This document shows, one piece after another, positions 1 to 11,244 of a stretch of DNA of 64,000 nucleotides. The DNA is from Clonostachys chloroleuca. Taxonomy: Eukaryota; Ascomycota; Sordariomycetes; Hypocreales; Bionectriaceae. The stretch is from assembly GCA_037952775.1 (NCBI GenBank), contig JBANAY010000003.1, positions 7,750,001 to 7,814,000 on the forward strand, given 5' to 3'. The notes beneath the pieces are model-generated. The model was not told the origin of the DNA and searched no databases. It saw only the letters and a program-made list of their open reading frames with translations. A program made the position numbers and the translations under genes. The number at the start of each line of letters is the position of its first letter. Position 1 is the first letter of the stretch.

Positions 1-1
1 T

Positions 2-1657
2 TACATCCGAACCCTCCAATACATTCCGAACGCCACTGTCACCATTATGGAGAAGAACCCTGCTCTAGGTGGGACTTGGTACGAGAACAGGTATCCCGGC
101 GTGGCGTGTGACATCCCCAGTCACGTATACCAATATTCCTTTGAGCCAAACACGAACTGGTCCAAGCTCTTTTCGCCTGGTGCTGAGATCCTAGAGTATG
201 TCAAGGGTGTCGCTAGCAAGTACCGAGTGGACGACAAGATCAAGTACAATACGAAGGTGATTGGAACTGAGTGGAATGAGGAGAAGAGCTTATGGATCGT
301 GAAGACGGAGGATACGACCGTCAATGAGGCCGTTGTGAGGACTATAGAGGCGGAGGTTGTCATCAGCGCTGTTGGAATATTGAATAACTGGAAATGGCCT
401 GAAGTTGAAGGTCTTAAGGACTTTGGTGGCAAACTACTGCACTCCGCCCACTGGGATACTGACTGGTGAGTATTCTTTCCGTGATGAAATAATCGAATCT
501 AATAATGCCAAAGGGACTACACTGGGAAGACCGTTGCGCTATTAGGATGTGGATCTTCTGCAATCCAAATCCTTCCTCATTTGCAAAAGAAATGCCCACA
601 GGTATACAATTTCATCCGAGGCGGTACATGGATCAGCCAACCTTTTGGGTCGACTTACACGGAGAAAATTCTCGCCAACAGTACCGAGCCTGGGAATTAC
701 TCTTATTCAAAAGAGGAGATTGACCGTTTTCGAAACGACCCAGAGTACTATCGCAATTTCCGGAAGGAGATGGAGAGCTTCATCAACAAAGACTTCCCGT
801 CTCTATTTCCCAAGTCGGTTGAAGAGATTGATTCTACCAACAAGATTCGTGATAATATGAGGAAGAAGCTCTCTTCCAAGCCTGGGATTTATGAAGCTTT
901 AGAACCTCGATTCACTCCTGGCTGCCGCCGTTTAACACCCGGCCCCGGATATCTTGAAGCTCTAACCAAGGACAACGTGAAACTCATCAAAAATCCAATT
1001 GTACGCGTAACTGAAAAGGGGGTGTTGACTCAAGATGGCTCCGAGTGGCCTGTGGACGCAATTGCCTGTGCAACAGGCTTCGACACTAGCCACAGACCTC
1101 GATTTCCAATCATCGGCCGGCATGGAAAGTCTCTCAATTCATTGTGGGAAGAACGAGCTTCGGCATACCTCTCTCACTCCATCCCAGGCTTTCCCAACTA
1201 CTTCATTGTCGGAGGACCAAACAGTGCCACCGGTGGTGGATCTCTCTTGCTTATCCTTGAATCCATCATTGGATACGTTATCAAGGCGGTTCAAAAAATC
1301 AGTCGAGAGAACATCAAGACTATGGAGGTCAAACCAAGTGCTCTAAATTCCTGGGTTAATCATCTGGATAAGTATTTCCCAGGCACAGTGCACGTCGACG
1401 AATGTACCAGCTGGTATAAGGTAAACAACCAGATCATCGGTCTTTGGCCTGGCAGCAGTCTTCACGCGATGCAGACTCTCATGCACCCAAGGTGGGAGGA
1501 TTATATTTACGAGACTGCGAACTCCAAAGGGGAATTAGAGTGGATCGGAAACGGTTGGACCTGTGAGGACGTGAAAAGGGGGGATCTTGGGTATTATGTC
1601 GACCTCGTTGATATACCACCAGTACCCTCCGATAAAATGCTTTCTAGACAGCCTTAG
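2..1657 (+). CDS. Baeyer-Villiger (FAD/NADPH) monooxygenase, 5' end missing
   Basis: Inserts oxygen next to a ketone, giving an ester or lactone. The frame is open to the left edge, so the FAD-binding GxGxxG is outside the window. The visible part starts at the ATVTIMEKN segment followed by GGTWYENRYPGVACD, typical of the family. The BVMO fingerprint FGGKLLHSAHWD fits FxGxxxHxxxW(D/P). One intron at 466-513 (gtgagt...aag) joins this to the NADPH Rossmann motif LLGCGSSAIQ. At least 535 residues are encoded, ending SRQP. The distance between motifs matches fungal secondary-metabolite BVMOs rather than a housekeeping enzyme. Neighbours are an SDR and a Dabb protein, suggesting the edge of a tailoring-enzyme group. 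Substrate unknown. Confidence 0.9.
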
Positions 1658-1951
1658 ATCAATAGCTACTCCTGTTAAACTTAACTCCCTTTTAATCAAG
1701 CTCTTCGCACGTGCGGTCGGTAAAAATGACAATCAATTGAGCAAAATGTTAGTTGGCTTCTAAGTCTTGAATTCGGCCTTATAGCAGAGCACGGAAGAGA
1801 AAGAGAATAAAGTTCAACAGCAATGATAGTAGAGCACTACTTACGTCCAACGTCCTCAGACTCAAAGTCACTGTAATCGCAATCCAATATTGCATAATTT
1901 GGAGAAACGTATCCCAAGTATTTTTACTCTCTATTTTCGATATTTATCTGA

Positions 1952-2944
1952 TTAGATCTTGGGCCTCTCAGTGGTCCACGCCGCTCCAACACCAAGCACT
2001 CGATTTATCTCAACGCAGTTACGAGCCATTTCAGCGCCCATCCACTCTTCATCAAGTCTATCCAGCTCAGACTCAAACTCCCATCCCTTCCCTCCCTCCA
2101 CATAAATGGCCAACCCTGTTCTGATTGACCCATCCTTCTCCTGCCCCTTCGTAATAAGACTCAGAGCGTAGTCTCCTACCTGATTAGCTGTATTTATAGG
2201 CAGTTTGTTTTCCTCCCAGATATGCTGAATCTTTGTCGACATGGCGGTGCTAATAAGTCCAGGGCAAAGTATATTGATCCGAATCCCCCGCGAGGCGAGA
2301 TTCCTGCGGATCGCTCTAAAGAGGCCAAGCACCCCGTGCTTCGCTGGTTGATACACATATAGACCAGGCTGCTCCTTGAAGGATGCCAATGAGCCAGTGA
2401 GCATGAGAGACTTGTCGCGGCCAGAATCAACACCCTGGAGAAGGTAGACCGCCGCTACGCGAGCAAAGTAGAGAGCGCCAACTAGGTTAATGTCCAACAC
2501 AGATGTCGACGGAGGCGCTGCAATCGAAGTCAGGTCCAGGCTAGGATCAAACCAGCTTTGTCCCTCCGTTACTCCAGCAATTGACATAGCATGGTCCACG
2601 CGTCCATGGCGAGAAAAGGCGTCCTGGAAGAGTCCAAGGTTGTCTTCATATTTTCTGACATCGACACGACGGAAGGCCAAAGAGCCAGTGCTCAAAGGAT
2701 GGCCTTCGCTCAGCTTTTGGATTAGATGAACGCAAGCAGTCTCATCAATGTCGCCAAAGACTACATGTGCTCCCATGCTATACAGTGTAGTAACAACTGA
2801 TTCGCCAACACCATGGGCGCCACCTAAATATCGTCAGACCCTTCCATCTAGTTTGGGTGTGTTATAACAGTGCGAACCGGTCAAGACAACAACTTGATTT
2901 TGCAGACCCGAGAAAAGTTCGGGGTTAATATTGTACACAGGCAT
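1952..2944 (-). CDS. Short-chain dehydrogenase/reductase (SDR)
   Basis: NAD(P)-dependent oxidoreductase of the classical SDR fold. Exon 1 (2944-2878) encodes a start MPVYNINPEL and the strand leading to LTG. A 54-bp intron (2824-2877) follows, and exon 2 restores the cofactor motif TGGAHGVG. Other motifs are DVRKYED, an NAG-like position reading SIAG, the Tyr-Lys pair in YQPAKHG and CPGLISTAM. Total 312 residues. An in-frame ATG at 3112 would add 56 residues without SDR features, so the inner start is preferred. It is convergent with the BVMO and divergent from the Dabb gene, fitting a shared pathway. Substrate not deducible. Confidence 0.88.
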
Positions 2945-3490
2945 TGTGTACTGAAGGGTATCAAACGAGGTTAATGGGCGATTACGACTCTGGCTTAGGC
3001 AGTCTAGGAGTGTAATTACATCCCAGAAGCCTAGGTCTGGTAGCATAAGTCTGCTCTGTTCGTTGTATACCGCTTTCAGATTGACAGCTTCATCGATATC
3101 GGTATCATTCATGGCCGAGTGTGATGAGTTGGCCGAAGAAATGAGCTAGCGGCGGATTGTGTGGAGATGTTTCGCCCAGGTCTTGTTCTCCGCCCTCTGT
3201 TCAGCGCCGCCGAGAGGCAAAGACGGCTGAAATGGGAGATAGGCCACGGCTCAGGGCGAAAGATTCTCAATAATCGAGATCACTGAGGACAAATGGTCAT
3301 GTGTTGCAGTAATACAAGATCGATGGCGAGATGCGGGGTCTAAGGCAAGACGGCCGGGGAGGATGCCCTTAACCCGGATGTCGGCCGACGTATTCCATCG
3401 ATGGTTGTGACCCCTAAATCAAGCATTATTTAAGATAACCGCCGAGTATTCTCTTCGCCGTATCTATATTACTCATAAATCGCAAATAAT
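2945..3490. promoter_or_regulatory. Shared intergenic region between divergent SDR and Dabb gene
   Basis: About 545 bp separates the SDR start from the Dabb-protein start on the opposite strand, so it must hold both promoters. I saw no coding signal other than the unused in-frame extension of the SDR. No specific operator can be named. Confidence 0.4.
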
Positions 3491-3944
3491 ATGGCTTATA
3501 CTCATGTCGTCTCGTTTAAATTCAAGGATGGCGTTACGCCTGACTCAGTCAATGTAAGATCTTGATGGTGTGATCAATGTTTGAAAGACTTTAACATTGC
3601 TCTTAATTCAGAGACTTGTTGATAAGATGCTTATCTTGAAAGAAACATGCCTCCACCCAAAAACAGGAAAACCATATATCCAATCCTGCACTGGGGGGCG
3701 TGACAACTCTGTGCAGGGACTTCAGGTATGCTAGCGAGAATGGGTTTCACGATGAAATCGTTACTAACGGTGCGTCCGTCCATAGAAAGGGTTTACACAT
3801 GTTTTCTTGGTCGGATTTGAGACCAAAGAGGACCGTGATTATTATGCGTTGGAGGACCCCGTGCACCTCGAGTTCGTAACCTGGAGTGAGTTGGTTGCTG
3901 CAGATGTCTATGCTATTGATTTTGTAGGCGGAGTATTTGTCTAG
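3491..3944 (+). CDS. Stress-responsive A/B barrel (Dabb) domain protein
   Basis: Small dimeric alpha-beta barrel protein. Exons are 3491-3553, 3612-3725 and 3786-3944, giving 112 residues. The start MAYTHVVSFKFKDG and the later GFTHVFLVGFETKEDRDYY and DPVHLEF are classic for the Dabb family, with the His in the first strand and the His near DPVH. Both introns have canonical ends (gtaaga, gtatgc; cag, tag). Family members include the polyketide cyclase olivetolic acid cyclase, but most have no assigned reaction. Next to a BVMO and SDR a role in shaping or protecting a pathway intermediate is possible; this is inference. Confidence 0.88.
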
Positions 3945-4174
3945 AGATATGAATGAATTCTGAAATTCCACTGATGAGCTGGTTTCACCTTGAGTGCTAT
4001 AAAGATAGATCCCTTCCCAAAATTCAGGCGAACTCTCCCTGCTAAATCCCCATTGACTGGGTCGTCACTCGTTCGGTATTTTCTCTCCCATGTGACAAGA
4101 CGAAGGGTTTTGAGGAGCCCTAGGTTGATAGTGTCTTCACATAAGGTGCCTCAATACCAGCGACCCAAGGTTTT

Positions 4175-4500
4175 TCAATATCTAGGGTATTGCTGATATT
4201 GAGACGCGAGTAAATAGTTCAGCATAACCAAATTGGCTCTCATTCTTACCTCTATGCTACCTCGGTCATCCGCAGCAGCCCTAGTAGCAGCGTTGATGGC
4301 CTCTGCGGAAGATATTCCAACAATATTAACGAAATTTTGAATCGCATAATGAAGCGTCAGTCCGAACGGAGCAGTAGCTTCTGTGCCGTTCACACTCATG
4401 TATTAGGCCGGGTCGGGTCCTGCTTCTTGTGGATGCTACCGCTGCCCACGGCTGGCATTCTAGCACGGAAGATGGAGACAAACCCCGGCTGATTTTCCAT
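4175..4500 (-). pseudogene. Remnant of amidohydrolase C-terminus
   Basis: A 74-residue frame contains NFVNIVGISSAEAINAATRAA followed by RGSIEVRMRANLVMLN. This resembles the end of imidazolonepropionase/prolidase-type amidohydrolases (AGls..eAl.aAT, then G.i..G..ADlvvl), with the usual G and D replaced by R and N. Upstream sequence to about 4500 may continue the match in other frames but is interrupted by stops. No catalytic part is present. I read it as a decayed fragment; chance similarity is possible. Confidence 0.4.
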
Positions 4501-4508
4501 AGAGTCAC

Positions 4509-5059
4509 ATCGTATGGTTTCCCAAGGCTAAAACAGCGAACACCCCTCTGTAAATAATAAAACAGTCCGCTGAGACCGAACTTGGGTCAAGAGAGGAGTT
4601 GTCTCAATGCCGTCACCCCGTTCCATTCGTGCTCCCTTACAAACAGGCACAGTTTTGACCAATTAGAGCATACATTCAGGCCAAACTCATCTCTTGTGAC
4701 ATCAAGCTTCACGATTCACGAAATTACTATTCCAAATCTATCAATGACTATAGCCAGTGTAAGAAGAGGCGCAAGAGGGCGAGATCAAATTCTCTTGGTG
4801 TCCGTTTTTTTGAACAAGGAACACGACAGATTAGCATCATGCTAATATTAGTATTCATCAAAAGTGCAATATGAAGTCAGCTATTAGAATGGGGGCAATG
4901 CAACAGATTATTATGTGATAATAGCCAGGCACCCTCCGCACTGCCCCGCTGTGCCCCCGCAATAATCGCTCACATATGAGGCAAGATCACTTGTGCGAAT
5001 ATGAAGACATAGATAGACGCACGAGAATCCAACTATTTGTCCTCCTCTCTCAACTATCT
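4509..5059. other. Gene-free stretch
   Basis: No supportable coding region. Only short frames without family resemblance. Confidence 0.5.
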
Positions 5060-6008
5060 CTCTTCCCTGTAGATCATCGAAAACTTATTTAAACAATATC
5101 TCACGAGCCTCTAAATTTTGAATCCCTCAAAGACGAAGGAGCGCGGCCTCCTCACCGAAGTCGACCTTCTCATCCTCGCTAGGTTTGAAATCGCCACCTC
5201 TTCGTCCTTGGAACCCAACATTGAGGAGAAAGCAATTCGATTTGTTGCCGATTTGATTTTGTTCGATGCGAAAGAATCAGAGTCTTTTGTAGCAAGCACT
5301 TGGCAAGTGCTTACGGTCGTCGCTTCTCGAACCCCTTCCAGTCACCATGGGCAGGAAGTTCTCATTCGAGTTATTAATATGTTAGAACATTACGGGCCAT
5401 GGACTGACCTCCCGGGGTTTGGTATTTCGATCAGGGACAGCTGGAACCACAGTATGTTGTGTGGCCTTGATCGAGATAAAAAACGTCGACTTACGCTTGA
5501 CGATGGCTAATTGAAATGGACTGGCCCTACATTTGAGCTCGACGCTGAGGACGACGGAGAATTCACACTGCCTGAGTGGCTCAATTTGAATTCTCCCATC
5601 GCGCGAGTGTTCAATGCCAAGGGCAAACGATTTGGTAACTTTGCGATATGGGAGTTGCGGAACGGCCTTGAGGAAGATGCGAGTGATGCCGGCAGTGCAG
5701 CCGCCGCTGATGCGAGAGTCCTTGTTGCTGCTGAGTGAATCATAAAGAGCGGCGTACGACTGTGGAATGAATCTGTGCTGGGTACGTTCTCGACTCAGCC
5801 AGAGGACGCAGCTCATGGGAGCCCATACAGAGGGGGTTCATTGTTTCTTGGCACAAGGGGCTTCAATCTTGAGCGTTGGGGCTTCTGGAAGCGTCGACTC
5901 GTGGAGCTACGCAACAGTGCCAGTGTATCAGTCCAGTCGGTGATTGATGAATCAGTGCAGACAATGTCATCCATAGAGCAGAGGAATCACCTAAGCTTGT
6001 TGAGATGA
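5060..6008 (+). pseudogene. DUF3632-family protein, disrupted
   Basis: Three collinear pieces match the fungal DUF3632 family in order: an N-terminal helical part with PWTDLPGFG and RDSWNH, a middle part with LPEWLNLNS, ARVFNAKG and NFAIWELRNGLEE, and a C-terminal part with YRGGSLF, GFNLERWGFWKRRL. The middle piece ends ADARVLVAAE followed by an in-frame TGA (5736-5738), where the family normally has Trp; the frame then continues as IIKSGVRLW. Between the first and middle pieces there is a TAA (5508-5510), and no intron I could find joins them in phase. No ATG precedes the N-terminal part in frame. Function of the family is unknown. Confidence 0.7.
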
Positions 6009-6718
6009 GCGTCTGGTACAAGTATATTAGTGTTTGTGATTGGGCTGGGCGCAGAGAATCGCTGGGTGTGCGTTACATGACTTGGATCATCATTGGTCTG
6101 ATGAGACCTCTCGACGCCAACGCAGCTACAGCCCTGAACTAGACGAATAGAAAAAGTATCTCTGATGCGCATATTTGTACAAAATCGAAACGTCAACCAT
6201 TCTCTCGCGATGGTCGGAGATTGCGGAAATAACTGTACTTTCGTCATCGATTACCTAGGATAAAAGAATACGCGTACCCTCTCGTAGAAGGCTGTGTAAA
6301 TCTCATTAGGATCAATAAAACGACAGAACAAAAATTGAAATCAACTAATCTTTGTTCGGGCCTCGGACGGACCGGGAACTAATTATTGATGGATCGTGGC
6401 GCAGCGAGTTGTACCCGAGTACGATTGGCCTTTAGCTCCGACTGGGGATGCAGTGACTGGGCAATCAGAGAACAGATGATCCGAATGCGAACCCGGAAAT
6501 GGCAAGAAATGTCAGCTCATCCGACTGAGAAACACCAGAGGTGTGATGATTACGTAGGTAGGCCAGAGTCAGGGGTTGATACTGCAACTTTAACGGGAGT
6601 TAAAAAGACGACACGAGACACCTGAAAAGTGCCATCCACTTACTAAAAGGCGAAAGATTTATATTGTCATAGAATCATTGATCTAATTGTATTCGAGACC
6701 TCTCTACCAAGCTCCAAA
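6009..6718. other. Intergenic, promoter side of the SDR at 6719
   Basis: No gene seen. It presumably holds the promoter of the following SDR. Confidence 0.45.
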
Positions 6719-7683
6719 ATGCCTCATAGCGTTCGCCATGAACCGACCCCACTGGAGATTGTGAAAGATAATGACATGGAGGGGAAGCTGCTTGGCAAGT
6801 GGGCTGTAATCACTGGCTCCTCCTCTGCCACCGGTATCGAAATCGTCCGGGCACTAGCTGCCACTGGATTAAGACTCATCCTCCCAGTCCCAAATCAGGC
6901 CAGAGCAATAGTGATTCTAGGTGATGCCTACAACCCAAACCGCATGGAGTTCGTCACAATAGATCACACGTCACTTGATAGTGTACGAGAAGCTGCAAAA
7001 CATATCATATCCAAGACAGAAAAGATCAGTCTCCTTGTTTGCAACGAGATCGCTACGCCCTCTCCAAGTCTCCAGCTCACAAAGGACGGTTTTGAGATGC
7101 AGTTTGCCACGAACCACCTCTCTCATTTCTTGTTATTCCAGCTTCTCAAGCCAGAGTTACTGGCTGCTAGCCGCCCTAGATTTCAGTCCCGCGTCATCAT
7201 GGTGGCATGCACGGAACACAGGAAACGCGGTTTGAATGGGAGGGGTAACTACAATTTTGAAAAGGAAGGCTACAATTCCGCGATTGCATATGCCCAATCG
7301 AAAACTGCCAATGTATATATGGCAAATGAAATCGAACGGCGATACGGGACTCGTGGGTTGCATGCTTTTAGCACTAATTCTGGCCGGTTCATTGCGGGGG
7401 AACTTCAACAGGATGGCGGGGAATCACTCCATCAAAATCCACAGTCAGAAACTGGGGGAAAAGCTGTGCACGGGGTACGTCCACAACGATATGGGGAGCT
7501 ATCGGAAGAGAATGGGAGGGTAAAGGTGGGATAAACCTGTCCCATTGCACAGATGCACCGCCTGGGGACTCTGAAGAAAACATGCCCAGCACTACCGGCA
7601 CGGAAAACACATACAACCCAGCAGAGGAGGCCAGGTTGTGGGAAGACTCTCTCGACATGATTGGTCTTCTAGATGATCAATAA
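6719..7683 (+). CDS. SDR (retinol dehydrogenase/WWOX-like), one-base frame break
   Basis: Extended-N-terminus SDR. Motifs are KWAVITGSSSATGIE (the cofactor loop is SSSATG rather than SSGIG), LLVCNEIA in the NNAG position, FATNHLSHFLLFQLL and YAQSKTANVYMANEI with the Tyr-Lys pair. The frame runs on to a TAA at 7534, but the expected C-terminus (STTIWGAIGREWEGKGG, ending LWEDSLDMIGLLDDQ) is in the frame one base back and stops at 7683. The switch lies near GGGGGAAAA at 7454-7462, consistent with one missing base. A weak 62-bp intron (7387-7448) would also join the frames but removes a normally conserved stretch. Natural frameshift or sequence error cannot be told apart here. Confidence 0.75.
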
Positions 7684-8615
7684 GAGCTGAAGATAGAATA
7701 TATTAGCACTTGGCTATGTATGTCATTAATTGTTTTCGTCAATATATTACGCAATATTGGAGCTACAAGGAACAAAGAACCATTGGTGTGAACCAGTAGC
7801 CTGCGGTGTTCTTTACGTCACTCCACATTGAAGCTTTCAAAAGGAGACGGGGCTGGACTTACCAGAATCCATTCAGTTGACCCAGGGGCGAATTGGCTTG
7901 AGCCTTATTCATATAAATACATCATCCGCACTCAGCAACGGAGTTTCTCCTCTCTTACATTGATAACTAAAATATCTTTATTCACGGCTTTCAATCACAT
8001 TCATCACCAGAACCGCCTATTCTTTGTTTTTTTGTAACACCAATATTGCGCACTTACGACTTCAGCCGTGCATTAAAGACCATCATTTCAGTTACCCGTA
8101 TCTTCACTTTGGATAACGTTTTTGCATCCAGATAGAAGCCCCAATATCTTGTCAAGTCGTTGGGAACGATCACATACGACGATGCCGAGCTGGAGTATCG
8201 TTCAACTATTATCCTTCTGTATGCCGGAATTTTGAGAATATCTCGGACCTATTGAAGGTAAAGTGTTAGAAAGTTGTGCGGCGATAATACGGGGAGAGAG
8301 AGTTCGGATATAAAGTAGAAAAACGGCAATTAAAGGTGCAGTTATAACACTAGTATGGTAAAGAGAAAGTCGGGGGCCCCGTGGACTCATCAATGGCTTT
8401 AGTGGGCAAAGAATCTTCATGACCAAGGCTATGCTATAACTCATTTCAACGGAGACTGTCGCGGGAATCGGACTGCTCCTATCAGTGTGGTTCTTGACAT
8501 AAGCACAGCCAGCCTGAAACACTACTCACTCGGAAACTTGAATATTGCCAAACTCCCTCACCATAGATGCAGCTGCACTGTTATCCCGCTAATGAAAGAT
8601 GTTCTCGTCCGATCG
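7684..8615. other. Gene-free stretch
   Basis: Only short frames without recognisable features on either strand. Confidence 0.45.
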
Positions 8616-9671
8616 TCAAAGCTGCTCCCGGAGATCCACCCCCTGTGATATCTTGCCATTCATCGCAGGGGGCGCGTACATAGCTGCCATCGTAGACATC
8701 TTTGAGACGGCCAGAGCTTTATGGTCATTAGCTAGTTGCAGCTTTGGATATAGGTTGAGGGCAAGATCGCAGTCTGCAATCGCCGCAGGATAGTTGCCCA
8801 GCTTGATTTCGCATAAGGCCCTATTATTCAACATTACCACATTCAGACACCAATTATTCAGGTCGACTTGCAGTGCTTCAGTGTAGAGGGCTTTGGCTTC
8901 TTCAAAGCTACCCTCTCTCAGGCAATTCTTCCCTTTGTTGAATAGTTTCTCTAGCTTTTGACCTGTCTCAAGCCAGTTTCGAGTCCTGGTGCACTCAGGA
9001 TCTACTTGGGTTGCCTTGCGTAAACTGTCGCAGCCCAGGTCTAAATGGCAAGCTAGGATCAGCGCATGGCCATGAAGAGAGAGATATCCAGCTTTCTGGT
9101 CATTGTCTTCGCTTATTGCTCTGTTATTCCCACGGCTTGGTTGATCCCATCAGTAGTGTCCATTCTCATCAAGGCTTCCGCTCGCAACAACCTCCACTTA
9201 TAAGGGGCCCCAGCTTCGGGCCACAAGGCAGCCTCCATGCTATCCAGCTCGCGAAGAGCCTGTGTCATATCAGAGCCTTCTTCAAGAATCTTGAGAACCT
9301 TTAATAAAAAATTTTGCATGCTTTTTGCCTTTTCCACAATGTCGTCCGTTAGTAGAGGCTGTGCATACTCAAGGAATTCGAAGGCAGCCTTTGAAAGGCT
9401 CGTGAGCAAAATATGGCATTCTTTGCATCTCTTTTGAGTACCACGTTGCAGTCTGCGACTGCATCATTCCAAGCTTGGATTGACATGTGTGCGTGGCATA
9501 ATTTATCCATATACTCTACCGAAGAAGGCTCTATTTCAAGGGCTAGTAGGCAAATAGATCAGTATCTAGAATTGCAATCATTTTTAGAGAGAAGTTTGGC
9601 CACTGAAAGATTAAGCGGGAAGAGGAAAATACATACCCCTTTTATATTGCTCAGTTGCCTTCTCATAGTCT
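8616..9671 (-). CDS. TPR-repeat protein (DNAJC7-like TPR array), two one-base breaks
   Basis: Tetratricopeptide repeats, normally a chaperone or scaffold surface. Repeat 1 is KDYEKATEQYKR joined through a roughly 90-bp intron (gtatgt...ctactag) to ALEIEPSSVEYMDK. Repeat 2 is QAWNDAVADCNVVLKRDAKN. A helical linker (EKAKSMQNFLLKVLKILEEG) follows, then GSFEEAKALYTEAL and GNYPAAIADCDLALNLYP. The frame changes at a 4-base run (9408-9411) and a 3-base run (9129-9131); adding one base at each gives a continuous TPR protein. The J domain expected in DNAJC7-like proteins is absent. There is no start codon of its own: the 5' end merges with the kinase fragment. Confidence 0.65.
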
Positions 9672-10452
9672 TTTGCTCAGGCCAAAATCCGCCAGTTTCA
9701 CCCACCAGGATGGGGTTACGCTCATGATCAGAACATTCTTGAATGGAAATTGCCATTAGTAGCTACTCAGCGCGTGATCCGGCTTAACCTACAGCAAGTT
9801 TGAGGTCTCCATGGCAGAATCTCTCCTCGTGCATACTGTTTAGAGCACTTAAAATCTGGATGGTGATGTCCTGTGTCTCCGACTCGGGAAGACGGCCATC
9901 AGGGCAAGTCGAGAGATGTTTTTCAAGGTCGCCCAGTTCGCAATATTCCATAGCAATATGAATAAGTCCCGGACTCATGAACCAGCCCAGAAACATAACA
10001 AACTGTTCGGAGTACTACACACATTTTGTCTCAGCGAGTGGTTCGTCCCCTGGTGTAAATGTACCACCAAACAAGGTAAATCTCAAACCAAGCGGAGCTT
10101 GAGGAATAATCTATCGCACCTTCGTTTGAGAGAACGTAGCCATAGCTTCCAACTCTCTCTTATACAGCGCCTTGTTCGCTTAGTTGGGACCCTCCGGCAT
10201 GGTGATGGTCTTGACAGCTCGCAGCTGAGGCAAGCCCTCTTCTGCGACAACTTTGGCCTGCAAGACAACAACACCCTGTCCCCCTCCGCCTAACCTTTTT
10301 CTTGAGACCCATCTTTCAATCTTTGGGCTGCGACGAGACGACGGGATGTGGAGGGTGTAGTACTGCTTGCCGTCGGACTCGAATCGGACAGTGAGTTGGG
10401 TATCTCGCACGAGCTCCGGGAGGTTATGCAGTGAAGCTTTGGTATTCGACAT
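9672..10452 (-). pseudogene. Protein kinase fragment (N-lobe to DFG), disrupted
   Basis: The ATG at 10452 opens a frame with the Gly loop RLGGGGQGVVVLQ and the Lys motif LRAVKTITMP, then an in-frame TAA at 10180-10182. The same frame continues YKRELEAMATFSQTK, then an intron (gtgcga...tgtgtag), FVMFLGWF, IAMEYCELGDLEKHL and the catalytic loop HGDLKLA. A second intron with branch site CTACTAAT joins this to NVLI and WWVKLADFGLSK. HRDLKP is changed to HGDLKL, so the catalytic-loop Arg is lost. The kinase C-lobe is missing: directly after DFGLSK the sequence becomes the TPR array. Conserved intron placement shows descent from a real kinase; nonsense codon and truncation argue it is dead. Confidence 0.65.
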
Positions 10453-11244
10453 GTCGCCTTTGCCTTTGCCCCGTATATAGTTGCACCGAGAATGCGAGAG
10501 TGTGCGGGCGCGACGACGCGGGGATTTGTCGAGGAACTGCCGAGTCACTGGTCGGCGCGCCACATACACTCCAAGTGAGACAACAGAACTGGAATAGAGG
10601 TAATCAGCTGTATCATCAGACTGAGGGGCGGTGGCCTCCTCTTATAGGCCATAGCAGCCAAGCAACGGCTGGCCCAAAAACCAAGCCACCATGAGACGGG
10701 CTGAGCTGAGCTGATGATCTGGCTGCTTTCGGACCTCGACAGGTGCATAAATTCGACTGGCGACGTTCGTTTTACTGCATCCTGCATGCTCAAGTTACCG
10801 TGAGACATTCGGCAACATGTTTTGCCGCTTATGAGTAACCACACGTGAAAGTTTTCATACGTGATATCGTCGCGTTTTGGCCTGGCAGACGCCGGCTTCT
10901 CCGCAAATTAAGCTTATCTACAAGACCTAGCCCAAGTAGAGTAGTTCGGGCTATCAAGCCATGTCTGGGATATTGAAGCTGTGCTGTTGTTCTCCAAGAG
11001 ATGGCAGTCAAATGTCGTCCGAGTCCTAAACCATACAACACTTCTCTAGAACGATTCAGTGATAGATACGATATATTGCGTTCGCCTATAACCTGATGAC
11101 TAAAATAAAATCGCTAATGGCATTTCAATAATTAAAGACCTCGTGATATATACAATGCGCCATGAATGTGAGGCTGCTAAATCGGTACATGTGCAATTAA
11201 GTAGGCTATCGGCTCAAGCCCAATGGTAGAGATTTGTTCTCCAT
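10453..11244. other. Intergenic
   Basis: No gene supported. It lies between the kinase fragment start and the 3' end of the GPI-protein gene. Confidence 0.45.

Noticed and set aside
10545..11041. Minus-strand frames of 99 and 70 codons upstream of the kinase
   Set aside because: They give no family match and show composition typical of non-coding DNA.
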